A DNA stretch of 64,000 nt, taken from Eublepharis macularius (taxonomy: Eukaryota > Chordata > Lepidosauria > Squamata > Eublepharidae). The DNA lies in the NCBI RefSeq assembly GCF_028583425.1, contig NC_072800.1, forward strand, positions 92,411,001 through 92,475,000, written 5' to 3'. This document shows positions 42,520 to 53,599 of the stretch, one piece after another. Below the pieces are notes generated by a model, which was not told the origin of the DNA, ran no database searches, and saw only the letters and a program-made list of their open reading frames with translations. Each line of letters begins with the position of its first letter. Within the stretch, counting starts at the first letter, position 1. A program made the position numbers and the translations under genes.

Positions 42520-42925
42520 GAGATCCCTGGGCCCCGAAAGTGGGGAGGGTGTTGCACAGAAAGCTCAGACCCGGGAAATCTAGTTGGTATTAAAGATGCG
42601 TATCTTGTTCTTCTGCTAAAGACCAATACGGCTACCCGCCTGAAACTAAATACGAATGGAGACCCCCGAGCCCTGAAAGTGGGAGGGGCGTTACGAAGAA
42701 GGGAGACGGGATGCAAAGCTCTCGAAAGCTCAGACCCGGGAACTCTAGTTGGCCTTTAAGGCGCGACCGGACCCGAATCTTGCCAAGAGTTCGGACTCTC
42801 CAAAGCTTGCGCGCGAGTGAAAAGCGCGGACAGTTTCTGCCCTGGCGATCTGGTTGGTCTTTAAGGTGCCTCCGAGCTGCCTTCTACGGTCTGCAGCCCA
42901 GCGCGGCTGCCCGCCTGAAATAATC
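42520..42925 (+). mobile_element. PLE-like family S tails, repeated
   Basis: Three degraded copies of GAAAGCTCAGACCCGGGAA-TCTAGTTGGT-TTAAGGTGC...GCTACCCGCCTGAAA follow one another up to the edge of the CpG-rich promoter region. Confidence 0.6.
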
Positions 42926-43229
42926 ATTTGTGGTTGGCAGAGGGCGGGGGGTCGAGGGAGATGCCCCATCCAAAGACAACTTTGCCCGGGTCTTATCCGT
43001 ATCGGAGGCGACCTCTCGCCCCAGCCCCCGGGGTTAAAAATGTTTGCTCCTGAGTCAAGCTGCGCAGGTCCCGTTGGGGTCTACCTGCGAGTAAACTTGC
43101 CAGGTTCGCCCAATCCTACATGGGCTTCCTCGAGAGCCAGGGGCGAGGGATTCCGAGTAAGCAGCCTACCTATATACGTTCCCCCTTTACAAGAATAAAG
43201 GCGTTAGAGTTGCTTGCTCGCGAGTAAGA

Positions 43230-44230
43230 AGGCAGCGGATAGTTTAGGGGCAGCCAGCAAACTTCCAGGCGAGTAAGTCCTCCGACCCGTCTTCTGAGCG
43301 AACGCGCTCAAGACCAGGCCGGCAGCCCGCCTCTGCTTACTCGCGAGTAAGCCCCCTCCCCGAGCGCGGCGCTCGCTTGGCGGGGGGCGCGCGCGGCGCG
43401 GCTGCAGCTCCGTGCTCCCGTGCAGGCAGGCCCCGCCCGGCGAGGCTTTACTCCCGAGGAGCCCCGCCCGGGATCGGGCCGGGGAGGGGGGCGAGAGGGC
43501 TCGGCTTACCTTCGCCGCGGCGCGAACGAAACGGGCGGGCGCTCCTGCCCCAGAGGTGAGTCGGATTTGCGCCGAAGGCAGGAAAGCCCGCGAGAGGGGC
43601 GTGCGGAAGGGAGCGCCGCCGCGGAGCTTCCCCCAGCGGGCAGCCCGGCCCGGCACGCCACGCCGCTGGGAGAGGGAGACCCGCGGAGCAGGGACGGCGC
43701 GCCTCTGCGTCCCCGACGGCGCGGCGCGGCGCGCTCTCCGCCTCCAGCCTCCCCTGCTGGGGCGCCGGGGAAGGCCCCTCCGCAGCCCGCCGGCGCGCTC
43801 GGCGTCCCGTAAGGAGGGCTGGCCGGCCGGCCGGCCGGCCGAGAGGCGCCCCCGAGCAGCGCCGCCCGCCGCCTGCCCCGCGCCCGCCGCCCTGCCCGGT
43901 CCCCCCGCCCGCCGCGCGCCTTCGCGCCGCGATTCCCGGGTCTGAGTCCAGAGCCGCGAGGGCCGGAGGAAGAGGCGGCGGCGAGCCCGGGCGGCTCCGC
44001 GGCTCCCCGGCCGCGCTGGGCGTTGGGGAGCGGCCGAGGAGAGGCGAGGAAGCGATGCGCGTCCGGATTCCCGCAGGCCAAGGCGGCTTCCCGAGCCGGG
44101 GGGCTGCGGAACGGGGCGCCGCGCGGAGCGCAAGGCTGCCCGCGGGGCTTCTGGAAAAGTCCTTTTGAAGGCGCAGCGGGAAAAGGGAGGAAAGGACGCC
44201 TGCCGAGCCTCGCTGCACAACGCGGAGAGG
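43230..44230. promoter_or_regulatory. CpG island, probable promoter
   Basis: About 1 kb of very GC- and CpG-dense DNA (for example GCGCGGCGCGGCTGCAGC near 43393 and six GGCC repeats at 43820-43840) in an otherwise CpG-poor window. No TATA box is obvious. It ends about 570 bp before the candidate first coding exon, so it probably contains the transcription start and 5' UTR. The upstream edge (43080-43360) has five CGAGTAAG/CGAGTAAAC words, perhaps remains of a repeat. Confidence 0.8.
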
Positions 44231-44802
44231 GAAGCTTTGGGGAGGGGGGAGAAAGTTTTCTCTGAAACTTCCACGGTAACATTACTGGAGCTAAAAATAC
44301 ATTTGGTGGTTTAAAGCTCCCCCCCACCCCTCCCCCTTTCCTCCTCCTCGCCCTTCTGGGAGTGTGTTTGTGTTTGACAAAGAAATTATTGGCGCTCCCC
44401 CCCCCCTCGCCACCCCGTCTCATAAAAAAAGGAAACGGAATAGCAGTTTTGACATATGGATGTGATTTTTCGGCTCTGGGACAGATGTGCTCACACAAGA
44501 CAAACAGCCACCGGGATCTGAGCTTTTTTTTTTTTCCTGCACTGGGGGAGTCGAGCCCTCTTCTTCACAGGGACCTCTCTGCTCTCCCCCCTCCTTCCGG
44601 GCCGCGCTTCTGCAACAGCTTAGACTTTCAGCCATGAGAAAGCGGGGCAAAGGTTTGGGTTTCCTCACCTTCTGCCTTTCCGGCTAACCCCATCAGCCAG
44701 CGGGGAAGTGGGCAGAAGAGCAACGACAGGCGCCCATCTCTGGTTGATCCTTCGCCAGCCTGCTGAGGAACCCTTGGATGTTGCACGAAGCCTCTCTTGG
44801 CT

Positions 44803-44877
44803 ATGGGATCCTCTCTGGTCTATCAAAGCCTCGGACTGATCCTTTGCTGCTCCCTTGTTAGTTCTGCTGACATTCGG
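44803..44877 (+). CDS. Candidate first coding exon of a secreted or membrane protein
   Basis: ATG at 44803 has a strong start context (G at -3 and G at +4). The 25 codons read MGSSLVYQSLGLILCCSLVS and then SADIR. The run LGLILCCSLV is a typical signal-peptide hydrophobic core with cleavage expected after SSA or nearby. The exon ends CGG and is followed by GTAAGT, a consensus donor, with phase 0. It lies just downstream of the CpG island and nothing else in the window competes. The reading frame runs open into the intron only until about 45063. I do not recognise the protein. No acceptor or second exon was identified, so the rest probably lies beyond 64 kb. Function beyond secretory targeting is unknown. 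Confidence 0.6.
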
Positions 44878-44879
44878 GT

Positions 44880-45840
44880 AAGTTGCGCAGGCTTGCGCTT
44901 GGACTCCTGGAGCAATGTTGCTTTGCCCCCTCCGAGCAGGTCTGAGCAATTGTTTCCTATGCCCAGGGCCGCTTTCTTGCTCAGCGACCTAGCTGGGTCA
45001 AGATTTTGCGCTGACTTTTTCAAACCACCCTGTTGTATACATATTTTCGTTGGTTGGTGTTGACAGATGTGCTCCAGTTGTCTGCCTTCAGCAGTTTCCA
45101 CTGGGCAATATTCTAACTGTTCTCCTCCCTGTATCTGCCCAAAGCCTCATTTGCAAGATTTTCTTAAAGGAAGCAGGTAATATGGCGAGGGTGACCCTCT
45201 CAGACCCCCCCCCCACCTTCTGTTGATTGTTACCTGTATATTGGGTCTATTTCTTTCCGGCTGGTGTATAGTTTAGTGTTAACTTGGAAGCTCATCCATA
45301 CCTAGATCAACTCAAAGGTATTCTGCTAAGAGTGATTTCTCTGAAGATGCTTTTTGCATTCCCTATTGTAGAACCAGCTGTACAACCGTTTTTATATGGT
45401 GGCAGGAGAGAACATTGTGTGACCAAAATTCACAATGGCAGTGACGACTGAGGATTTGAACCCAGAGTTCAAATCCTGTTTCTTCTACACCTTGAAAAAT
45501 TCTGATCCCCCCCCCCCCCGCCCTGGCTCTTCAACAAATCAAGGACTTAGTGAAATGTTGGGACAAATTCTGAGATCAGGGTGGCATTTGACTGCATGTG
45601 GTACGTTCTTCCTATTTAAAAAGTTTGTCTGCTACCCAGTGTAACGTACAGGAGATGTGACAAAATATTAAGATGTGTGTTTCGGGGCTTTGTGCCCCCA
45701 AAGGATTCGCTGAAACAAGCTAGGTTGGTCCATCTGTCTATTTTTTAGCATTTCGACGTGGAAAAGTGACTTTATGTTCCTTCTCTAACTCATTTGCACG
45801 ACAGCCGTATGAGGCCATGAGTTCATTTTCTACATTGCAG
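44880..45840. other. Intronic sequence, no gene recognised
   Basis: The start of the inferred first intron. It holds poly-C tracts near 45207 and 45509 and nothing else I can name. Confidence 0.45.
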
Positions 45841-45849
45841 ACACTAACA

Positions 45850-46000
45850 GTGCAATCCTAGGAACATTTTTCTGGGAGTAAGTCCCACTGAATAAGATCT
45901 GTTTAGGGTGACACTGTAAGGCTATCATTGTTCCGGATTAAGTTCCTTTGAAGTCAGTGTATCTCTCTCCCAAGTAAACCTTGCCTAGAATGGGCTGCAA
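45850..46000. repeat. Short amniote palindromic repeat (TACTC family)
   Basis: CAGTGCAATCCTAGGAACATTTTTCTGGGAGTAAGTCCCACTGAATAAG, with AAGTAAACCTTGCCTAG further on. Confidence 0.55.
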
Positions 46001-46029
46001 GAGATAAGCAAATCTGAGCGTATTTGGGA

Positions 46030-46200
46030 AGGCCGTACCACAGTAGTGGAGAATGTTCTTTGAATGCAAAAGGTCTCTGGTTCATTCTTCAGCATCTCCA
46101 GTTGGAAAGATCTTTCTCTGCCCAGGGCCCTGGGGACTCCCTGCTAGTCAACACAGAAGAGACTAGGCAAGGTGGACTAACAGCCCGACTCTGCATAAGG
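46030..46200 (+). mobile_element. tRNA-derived SINE
   Basis: CACAGTAGTGGAGAATGTTCTTTGAATGCAAAAGGTCTCTGGTTCATTCTTCAGCATCTCCAGTTGGAAAG, then GACTCTGCATAAGGCAG. Same family as 35275-35360. Confidence 0.7.
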
Positions 46201-46637
46201 CAGATTTGTATGTCACCAAATATGCCTGCAACTGTTCGACACGCTGTACTAGTCCCCTGTAATCATACCTGCCAAATGATGAAAACTTCATTGCGTATTA
46301 TCCACAGCTGGTCCGAAACCTGAGGAAGCAGTGGAGTGGCAAACAAGTTCTCCTTGCCACTCGGCGAGGTGCAGTCAGTGACTGAGAGGCAGCCCCGGGG
46401 GGCAAGCACTCACTGCGGCAAGCAGCTTCTTGCCAAAACAGATTTAGACTCCCCCTTTGGGTCATCCAGCCAAGCTGTAAGGGCAATTTTTAACTGCCCC
46501 TCAAAGGCAAATTGCTACTTAAAGGGGGTCACCTCTTTTTCCAAGGGGGCTGTAGGAATCCCAGATCTGAATCCGTCTCCCCAGCGGGGAGTTCAGTATA
46601 GACAGAACAGGCCTTGTCGAAAGCTACAGTTGCACAT

Positions 46638-46910
46638 AGATCCAGAGGAGTTAGCCGTGTTAGTCTGTAGATGCAAAATAGTAAAGAGTCCAGTAGCACC
46701 TTTAAGACTAATCAACTTTATTGTAGAACAAGCTTTCGAGAACCACAGCTCTCTTCGTCAGATGCATCTTCAGCTTTTGAGAACCACAGCTTTCTTAGAG
46801 AGCTGTGGTTCTTGAAAGCCGACAATGTATCTGATGAAGAGAGCTGTGGTTCTCGAAAGCTTATGCTACGATAAAGTTAGTCTTAAAGGTGCTACTGGAC
46901 TCCTTACTAA
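46638..46910. mobile_element. PLE-like foldback Q6
   Basis: The 10-bp flanks AGTTGCACAT and AGTTGCATAT (46628-46637 and 46911-46920). The left outer end is full and the right short (GCTACTGGACTCCTTACTAA). The right arm has an uninterrupted CTGATGA (46831-46837), GAGAGC/GTTCTC helix, GAAAGCTTATGCTA. Confidence 0.83.
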
Positions 46911-47139
46911 AGTTGCATATGTGATTGTCTGACATTCAACAGTTTTGGAGTCAGTTCAGCCCATAATCTGGAAGGGACAATGGTCATTGCAACTAATTCT
47001 GGGCCTCAGAGCAGGACGTTGTGTGACGGAGAACGATTGTAGAGGAGGTTTGGTAGAGAACTGCAGAAGGGCAGCCCGGCCTTTGGCTGCTGACCCTCTT
47101 CCCAGTATCACTGCTCTTAAACAGGAGAAACCAGTGTGG

Positions 47140-47330
47140 TGTCAGAGCCGGCTCTAGGAAACCCATGTTCCAATGTCCACTCTGTCTTGCCATGTGAACT
47201 TGATTCGGTCACTCTCTCTCTCTGCCTCATCCACCTCACAGGATCGTTGTAAGAAGAACAAAATGAGGAAGGGGAAAACTGCACACACTGCTTTAAGCTC
47301 CTTTGGGTTAGATTTGGGTTAATTTTTGGT
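47140..47330 (+). mobile_element. tRNA-derived SINE, diverged
   Basis: The body TTGATTCGGTCACTCTCTCTCTCTGCCTCATCCACCTCACAGGATCGTTGTAAG and tail CTTTAAGCTCCTTTGGG. Confidence 0.6.
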
Positions 47331-47389
47331 TAGGTTTTTCAGGGCTCTTGTGCTCACCCAGAAAAAGTAGAATTTAACTAACCCGCTCC

Positions 47390-47520
47390 TGTCAAACCTC
47401 AGAATCTAAGCAGTCACTAGCAGAGGCAGGCACTGGCAAGCCACCTCTGTTCATCTCTTAGGTTGAAATGCCCTTGCCGGGGTCAACATAAGTCAGCTGC
47501 GATTTGACGGTGCTTGGTTT
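47390..47520 (+). mobile_element. 5S-rRNA-derived SINE, diverged
   Basis: GTCAAACCTCAGAATCTAAGCAG, then GCAGAGGCAGGCACTGGCAAGCC and GGGGTCAACATAAGTCAGCTGCGATTTGACGGTGC. Confidence 0.65.
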
Positions 47521-48194
47521 TCACTTGACTACCTCGCTGTGGTTGCAAAAGGGTAGTGGCTGTATTTGTCTGTTAGACCAAAACAAAATAAAAGCCCATT
47601 GGCAACTTGAAGACTGATAACTAGCTGCCGATGGACTCTGGTTTTATTCTGCCTCACTGCGGACATCTTTCAGGAAATTGGTAAACTTTTTCCCGAAGGG
47701 ACTTTTTGTCTCAGTTAATGCTGTTGGAACTGTGATACAGCCCAAAGGACAGTCTTAATGCAAATTCAAAATGAGTTGTTTGGAGTGATATTGGTGAGGT
47801 GATGCTTGGTTTTATGCTGCATATCAGGCTCTGGAATCCACTTTGAGGGTATTGTTATTTATTTATATTCCGCCTTTCTCACTGAGCCAGGAATTGGACC
47901 AGAGATCAATAATCAGTAACGCAAACGTGCTGTCAGAGCCTGTCTCCAGCCTAAAGTGTCCTTTGGCTTTGGTTATCCTAAGAAACTTCTGGTTCCACAT
48001 TTTGCTTAGAAAGTTGCACTTTAATGTCGTAGCGATTAAGTGACTGCTCTAAAATCTTGGAGGTGGCAGTGTTAGGATATTCCTTAGTCATGGGAGAAAA
48101 TGAGACCGGGATGCTGGTGGGTTTTGTCCCCCCTTCACTTGTTGGGGATTTCATTTTCAAGGAGTAAATCAGAGAGAATAGTTCTATGCACAAG

Positions 48195-48975
48195 TGCTGC
48201 TGATGAGCTATCATTAAACACAGCTCTTCACAGCTTTAGTCCGGCATACCTACGGGACTGCCTTCCTCCCTATGTTCCTCCACGGCAGCTTCGCTCATCT
48301 GAACAGGGTCTCCTGCAGGTGCCAGGCTGCACACAGGTGAAGTCAGCAGCATCCCGTACACAAGCTTTCTCTGTGGTGGCCCCTATCCTGTGGAATGACC
48401 TGCCTGAGGAAGTCAGAAGAGCCCCCACTCTCCTGGCTTTTTGTAAACGATGCAAAACCGAACTATTCAAAAAGGTGTATTGTCGAAGGCTTTCACGGCC
48501 GGAGAACGATGGTTGTTGTGGGTTTTCCGGGCTGTATTGCCACGGCAATACAGCCCGGAAAACCCACAACAACCATTATTCAAAAAGGCTTTTTACTCAA
48601 ATGGGAGGGCTGTATTGTAGGAAAGATGCTTCGCTAATGAGTTAGGGACTGTAGACTTCATCACTATATTGCCTTACATATTATCTGCTGCCTTAAATAT
48701 GTACTCCTATGTACCACCAGTGCTCCATGTTGTCTAATGTTAGTCCTAGAACCGATTATGTTCTGCTTCAGTATTTTTTCTACTCTGTATTGGATTCTTG
48801 TTGACACTATGTCTTTTAAACTTGTTTCTGTTTGCCCTACGGCATTGTTTATGGAAATGTCCTTGATACTGTATTGAAATGTGCTTGATACTGGTTGTAC
48901 TAATCTCATACTGTGTAATCCGCCTTGAGTCTCAGTGAGAAAGGCGGACTATAAATGACATGAATAATAATAATA
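48195..48975 (+). mobile_element. L2-type LINE 3' end, split by a PLE
   Basis: Encodes SPAYLRDCLPPYVPPRQLRS and QAFSVVAPILWNDLPEEVRR, then FCKRCKTELFKK, where the PLE foldback interrupts. The 3' UTR resumes and ends CCGCCTTGAGTCTCAGTGAGAAAGGCGGACTATAAATGACAT. Same family as 30345-31343. Confidence 0.87.
48476..48576. mobile_element. Minimal PLE foldback P3 (101 bp)
   Basis: Only the outermost PLE 3' sequence is present, about 60 bp (full end, left) and about 37 bp (short end, right), meeting at GTATTGCC/ACGGCAATAC. A perfect 12-bp duplication TATTCAAAAAGG (48464-48475 and 48577-48588) proves it is a distinct insertion. The fold point is just downstream of where the hammerhead-like motif would be, so the motif is absent. 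Confidence 0.9.
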
Positions 48976-49309
48976 TTGCCCGTGGTAACTAGGAATGCTA
49001 TCTGCAGGCATGAGAAAACTGCACCGGGTGTAGAATAACCCGCGAAACTTGGTTGTGTGTATGAAGCTAATCCCGTATCAGTATGGTCTAACTCTTGACC
49101 AAGTGTGACAGATCTGATTTGTTTTGTGCCTCAGCTTTTCACATGAGTTAATATCACCAATGTTCCAACAACAGCCGTTAGATATTGCGCAGGTGTTAAC
49201 AGGAACACTCTGTTTGTTAAAGTTCAGATATGTAAGACAGATCTTGTGAGGGTTACACAGAGATATGCAAGCGAATATTGTTGGTCATCTAAACCCCAAT
49301 TCAGCACAG

Positions 49310-49580
49310 GGAATACCTTTATTTTTTAGGACCTGCCAAACGAATACAAAACAATGTGCAAATTTTTGAATTCTCCATAACTCTTCATCAGGCTGGGTGT
49401 TAAGGCAGGAGGGGAATAAAAAATGTTTCATGCCATGATTGTAAGGGCTTTTGGTGCGTCTGTGCACCCTGTGTAAGGCATGAAAAAACTGGTGTTCTCT
49501 GCCCTTTTCGTGTGTTGACATCTAACCTGATGAAGAGTTCTTGAAGCATATTCTTTTGATTGGTACTATATAAAAGGTAT
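49310..49580. mobile_element. Possible degraded PLE-type foldback
   Basis: The minus strand has CCTGATGAAGAGTTATGGAGAATTCAAAAATTTGCACATTG (49400-49350) and the plus strand has CCTGATGAAGAGTTCTTGAAGCATATTC (49525-49552), diverging from a common centre. Both run on to ...AAAGGTATTC. Signature and geometry match the PLE-like foldbacks, but decay is strong. Confidence 0.4.
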
Positions 49581-50270
49581 TCTTTTTTGGTTTGCAATTC
49601 TCCTTGAGCTGATGTGATGCGACTATGTTGAGACCTTGTCATCTGAATGTGATTTTCATCTGTTGTTGGTGAAGTCTGACAAGTGAAGAAATACAGACTT
49701 TCGAACACTGACAACATATGTCCGGGATTTTCAACATTAATGAGTGCTTGTCCAAATCTGTCAAATGTGGGACATTTGCTGTAACTTACATAAGTCTGTC
49801 CTCCTAACGTTGCCAGAATCCTTTCCGGTTTAGGGAAGTTCTTTGTGACTTGCAAGGGTGACAAAACTGTGTGTGTTGGGGTCAGGGCTTTTAATTGCAC
49901 CAATTTGTAATTCATGAAAGAGTATTCAATATTTTAAGTTAACTAGGAAAAATTAAAATTTAACCAGTTCTCATATAGAGAGAGATTTCAGCTATGCATT
50001 GACTGATGAAAGCATTTTCGGTTGCAGAAATGGGCAAAGATCTCCCAGATATCATAGTATCCTTCCTGAAATTCTTTCAGCCTTTCCTTGCATGATTTTT
50101 TTTCCTGAGAAGGACACTTCAATATGTAAAGGGTCTAGATTAGGCTTCCAGTTTCAAAAAGTAGCTTTGAAGAAGGCCTGTATGGATCGGGGCCAGGGCA
50201 TGAGGGATGTAATTCTTCCCCCAGCCCCTTTTCTATGACTGACATTTTCCCCAGGCCGCTTTTCTCCAAG
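49580..50270. other. No gene recognised
   Basis: A 171-codon open frame on the minus strand (49400-49915) has no recognisable domain and partly overlaps the foldback. Confidence 0.4.
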
Positions 50271-50277
50271 TACACTC

Positions 50278-50465
50278 TATTGTCTAGTGGTCAGAGTGTT
50301 AGCCTAGGTCCTGGGTTCAAATCCCCATTCTCATGAAGCTCATAGATGACCGTGAGTCGGTCAACCTAACCTACCTTGCAGCATTATTATGAGAATTAAT
50401 CAGGAAGGAGGAAGAGCCGTGTACACCGCCTTGAGCTCTTGGGAGGATATACAAATAGATATCGG
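50278..50465 (+). mobile_element. tRNA-derived SINE
   Basis: TTGTCTAGTGGTCAGAGTGTTAGCCTAGGTCCTGGGTTCAAATCCCC head, and a LINE-like tail CGCCTTGAGCTCTTGGGAGGATATACAAATAG. Confidence 0.78.
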
Positions 50466-50469
50466 TTGT

Positions 50470-51455
50470 CTCTTTGTTTTTTCGTGTCTGGGCTAAAAGC
50501 GGGTTAAGGTGTTGATTTGATCAGGCAACTGGTGTAAGGGAAAGAATGTTAAAAAAATCCCCCCCCCCTGCATTTTCGTTCTGATCTATAGTGAATTTCT
50601 TGGAAGCTGCTTTCTGAAGCTCACTTACACGCTCGAGGGTGGACTGCAATAATCGGTCCCTGGCATGACTTTACATTCTCCTCGGAGTCATTTCTTCAAC
50701 CTTACAAAAATTCTCTGCTTTCTCTTGAAATTAAAGCGGCCTTACCAGAGCCAGACTCTCCAAATTCAAAACTGAACAATGAAAGATTTAGCTAATCGTG
50801 CTGAATTATGGAGTGTGGGGCGGGGGGGGGGGCTGGCAGGTGTCAGAGGATGAACAGGTGACATGAAGCCCCAGAGGTCCTACCCCAATGCTGACATCTT
50901 AACAAAGGATTTCCGGGGAGAAGACACTTGAGAACTAGAGAGAGCAAAGATGTTTTGGCATAAATAAATAAATTAAAGTAGGAAAAAGCTGAGAACGCTG
51001 AAGAGATTTTACTGCCCGGTATGGCTGCGGGAAGCAATCCAAGCCATGAGGTTATACAAAAAAGAACAGACTCGATTGATCTGCTGGTGCGCTGGACCCC
51101 AGCACTCCCCGAGCCCTTACTGACTGCAGCCTTGAGTTACAGCACAGTTTTGCTTGTGCAGGTGAAAAGGCACCAAGAAAATGGTGGGAATATGGCCTAT
51201 GGCCTAAAACCTAGACATTAAGTATTTAACACACACACCACTTAATGTATAGTTTATTTTTCTCATTGACGCACATGCACTCACACTCAGGAGTCCAGCA
51301 TTTTGTCTTGTTAAAGCTTCTCAAAGATACAGTATGAAATCCTGCAGATGGATACGTCCAACAAGCCCCGCTTAAATTCCTGGCATCTGCCTGTGCAAAA
51401 CCTGGGCTAGTTCTGTGTCTCGGTCCAATCAGATCTTCCACAAAATTCTGCTCCA
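50470..51455. other. Intronic sequence, no gene recognised
   Basis: A poly-G tract is at 50820-50832. No coding exon was found. Confidence 0.4.
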
Positions 51456-51461
51456 AATGGG

Positions 51462-51621
51462 GGCCATTTCCACACGGCTCCCCGCTGCTCGTAACAACCT
51501 GGAAGATCGCGCAAAAAACACGGAAGATCGCATTTTCTTGCGTGAGAAAACGCGATCTTCTGCAGTTTTTGTGCAATCTTCCGGGTTGTTACGAGCAGCG
51601 GGGAGCCGTGTGGAAACGGCC
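51462..51621. mobile_element. Harbinger-like MITE, family B copy 2
   Basis: A 160-bp palindrome with ends GGCCATTTCCACACGGCTCC and GTGTGGAAACGGCC. Flanks GGG/GGG (51459-51461 and 51622-51624). Inner arms: GCTGCTCGTAACAACC and GGAAGATCGC. Confidence 0.8.
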
Positions 51622-52174
51622 GGGGTTATCACTTAAGACAGGCTGGGACATTGTTCTTATGGAGAATTTAGGGCTAAATTAGAAATGTTAAAAATTGCTC
51701 TTCATGCGTAACTTGGTAGGCATGTACATGTGCCTTCTTGAACTCCAGATCATAAACTCCCAGGCTAGAGGGAAAGTCCTCACATGTATCCCTTCCTTCT
51801 CTTTCCTGACTGTTCCTTGAATATGCAAACTGGCTTCTTCGAAAAAGCATTTGTGGTAAGGGGCAGCATTGCATTCATCTGCAGTAACCAAACTACGGCC
51901 TGTTTGTACAGACAAGACATCACCGGATTTTTGCAGCCCAGATCGACCTCTGGCGTATGTGAATGAACATTTTAAAGTTTCCCGTTTCTGTCTGTTGTTG
52001 TGCTCTCAGGGTACTGATAACACTTTGGAAAGATTCCAACTTTGCAGCCTGGGTATCAGTCCACTGTTGTTGAGGAATGGGTGTTCTAATAGACCAACAA
52101 TCTTTGATTATTTCACAGGCCTATTCAAAATGCCTCTCCATTTCTTTAGGTTAATTTACAATGATATATTAGGT

Positions 52175-52330
52175 TAGAGATTCAAAGCTTACGTCATCAG
52201 ATATCTGATGAAGGGAGTTTTGTCTCTCTAAAGTTCATACCCTGGAAATCTTGTTGATCTTTAAAGTGCTTCTGGACTCTAATCTTACTCTTTTACTGCA
52301 AACCAACACAGCTACCCACCTGCAACAGAA
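52175..52330 (+). mobile_element. PLE-like family S, 3' end
   Basis: ATCTGATGAAGGGAGTTTTGTCTCTCTAAAGTTCATACCCTGGAAATCTTGTTGATCTTTAAAGTGCTTCTGGACTC, then CAACACAGCTACCCACCTG. A short inverted piece (AAGCTTACGTCATCAGAT) precedes it. Confidence 0.7.
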
Positions 52331-52334
52331 ATTA

Positions 52335-53480
52335 TGAGATGGATAATTTTCACCTCACTCCCCCAGAAAGCCATCTGTCCACCCGGTATAACATTCATTG
52401 AGACTCAAGACCTCTGTTCCTCTAATGTACACACATGCAAAAAAGATACGGGACCCAATGCACAGAAATATTGGCATCGCCCATTGAAATGAATGGGCTT
52501 TTAATTAATGGCAATAGACTTTTTATTCAGGTAAGAATAAATTTCTCTGCGTCTCCTAAAATGACCACATTTTCTTTAGCGGTTCTCAGTGTTTCTGGGA
52601 TGGGACCCAGCTCTAAACCCACTTCTGCAAGCCACTAGCAATATGGGCCCAGGAGGAAATGTGGCATCTCTGCCCTCCCTTTGCCACCCCTGGGAGGAGG
52701 GCAGCCAAAATCTCCTCTCTCCCAGCTCAGGAGTTTGAGGAATGCAACACTCGCGTTGGGTTCAGAGCCCCTTGGTTGAGAATTGCTAGTTTCATAGTTT
52801 TTTACCCTTTGACTGAGATCATCACAACCTTACAGAATAGTACGGATATCCCTTTGACCCTCAAATCTCTCAAACTGATTTTGTGCAAGGGAACACACCC
52901 AACTGATTTGTCTCAGACTAGCGTTGTACATTCTGCTGTCGCTTTAGGTTCTAAATGGGGGGGGGTCTTCTCTGTGATGGTATCAGGAGAGGGTGGTTTT
53001 GCTTCTTGGTTTTGCTTCTTCTCTCCAACTCCTCCCTGAGTAGTAACGGAGTAGCTGGAGGAGACGATTAAGATCCATTAAACCCTTCGACCCACGAGTT
53101 CTTGACTTCAAGTCACCCCTCCTTACGCTGCTGTGCAAAGAAGAAAGTGTCCATCAGGTTTTTAGTACAAGAAGTAGCTGCCGTTCCAGCCTGCACATTA
53201 AATAGGAGTGCAGGAGAGGAGGTGTTGTGGGTATTTCGAAGGTGTGTCTTTCGTAGGCTACCCAAAACGCTCTGTATTTGGAGAAGGGCTAGCGGTACTT
53301 TCAACAAACCACTGGCCTGATCCACAGTTACAGACTGACAGAGGCCTTTCTTTCCATCGAGTGCGAGCTCACTGCTTTCCCTTGTTGTCCTCTCTGGTCA
53401 AGCTACCGTCTGAAGCACTCAAAAATCTACAAAACTTGCGAAGGCAGATCATAGTCAAATGAGACTGAGATCTGCATCAA
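52335..53480. other. Intronic sequence, no gene recognised
   Basis: Unassigned. No exon-like frame with splice sites was supported. Confidence 0.4.
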
Positions 53481-53485
53481 ACCAG

Positions 53486-53596
53486 GGCCGTTTCCACACT
53501 GCTTACCTTGTTCCAGAAAACAGCGAAATCTTGCGCGAAATCTTCTCACGAGATTTCGCTGTTTTCCGGAACAAGGTAAGCAGTGTGGAAACGGCC
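53486..53596. mobile_element. Harbinger-like MITE, family B copy 3
   Basis: A 111-bp palindrome: GGCCGTTTCCACACTGCTTACC and its complement. Inner arms contain ACAGCGAAATCT and AGATTTCGCTGT. Flanks CAG and CAT. Confidence 0.78.
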
Positions 53597-53599
53597 CAT

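Noticed and set aside
43204..44274. Long minus-strand and overlapping frames (up to 356 codons) in the CpG island
   Set aside because: Low-complexity Arg/Pro/Ala/Gly translations appear in several frames on both strands. This is expected from extreme GC content lacking stop codons, with no domain or splice support.
49400..49915. 171-codon minus-strand frame as a real gene
   Set aside because: No domain recognised, no splice or promoter context, and partial overlap with an apparent foldback repeat. Left as unassigned.
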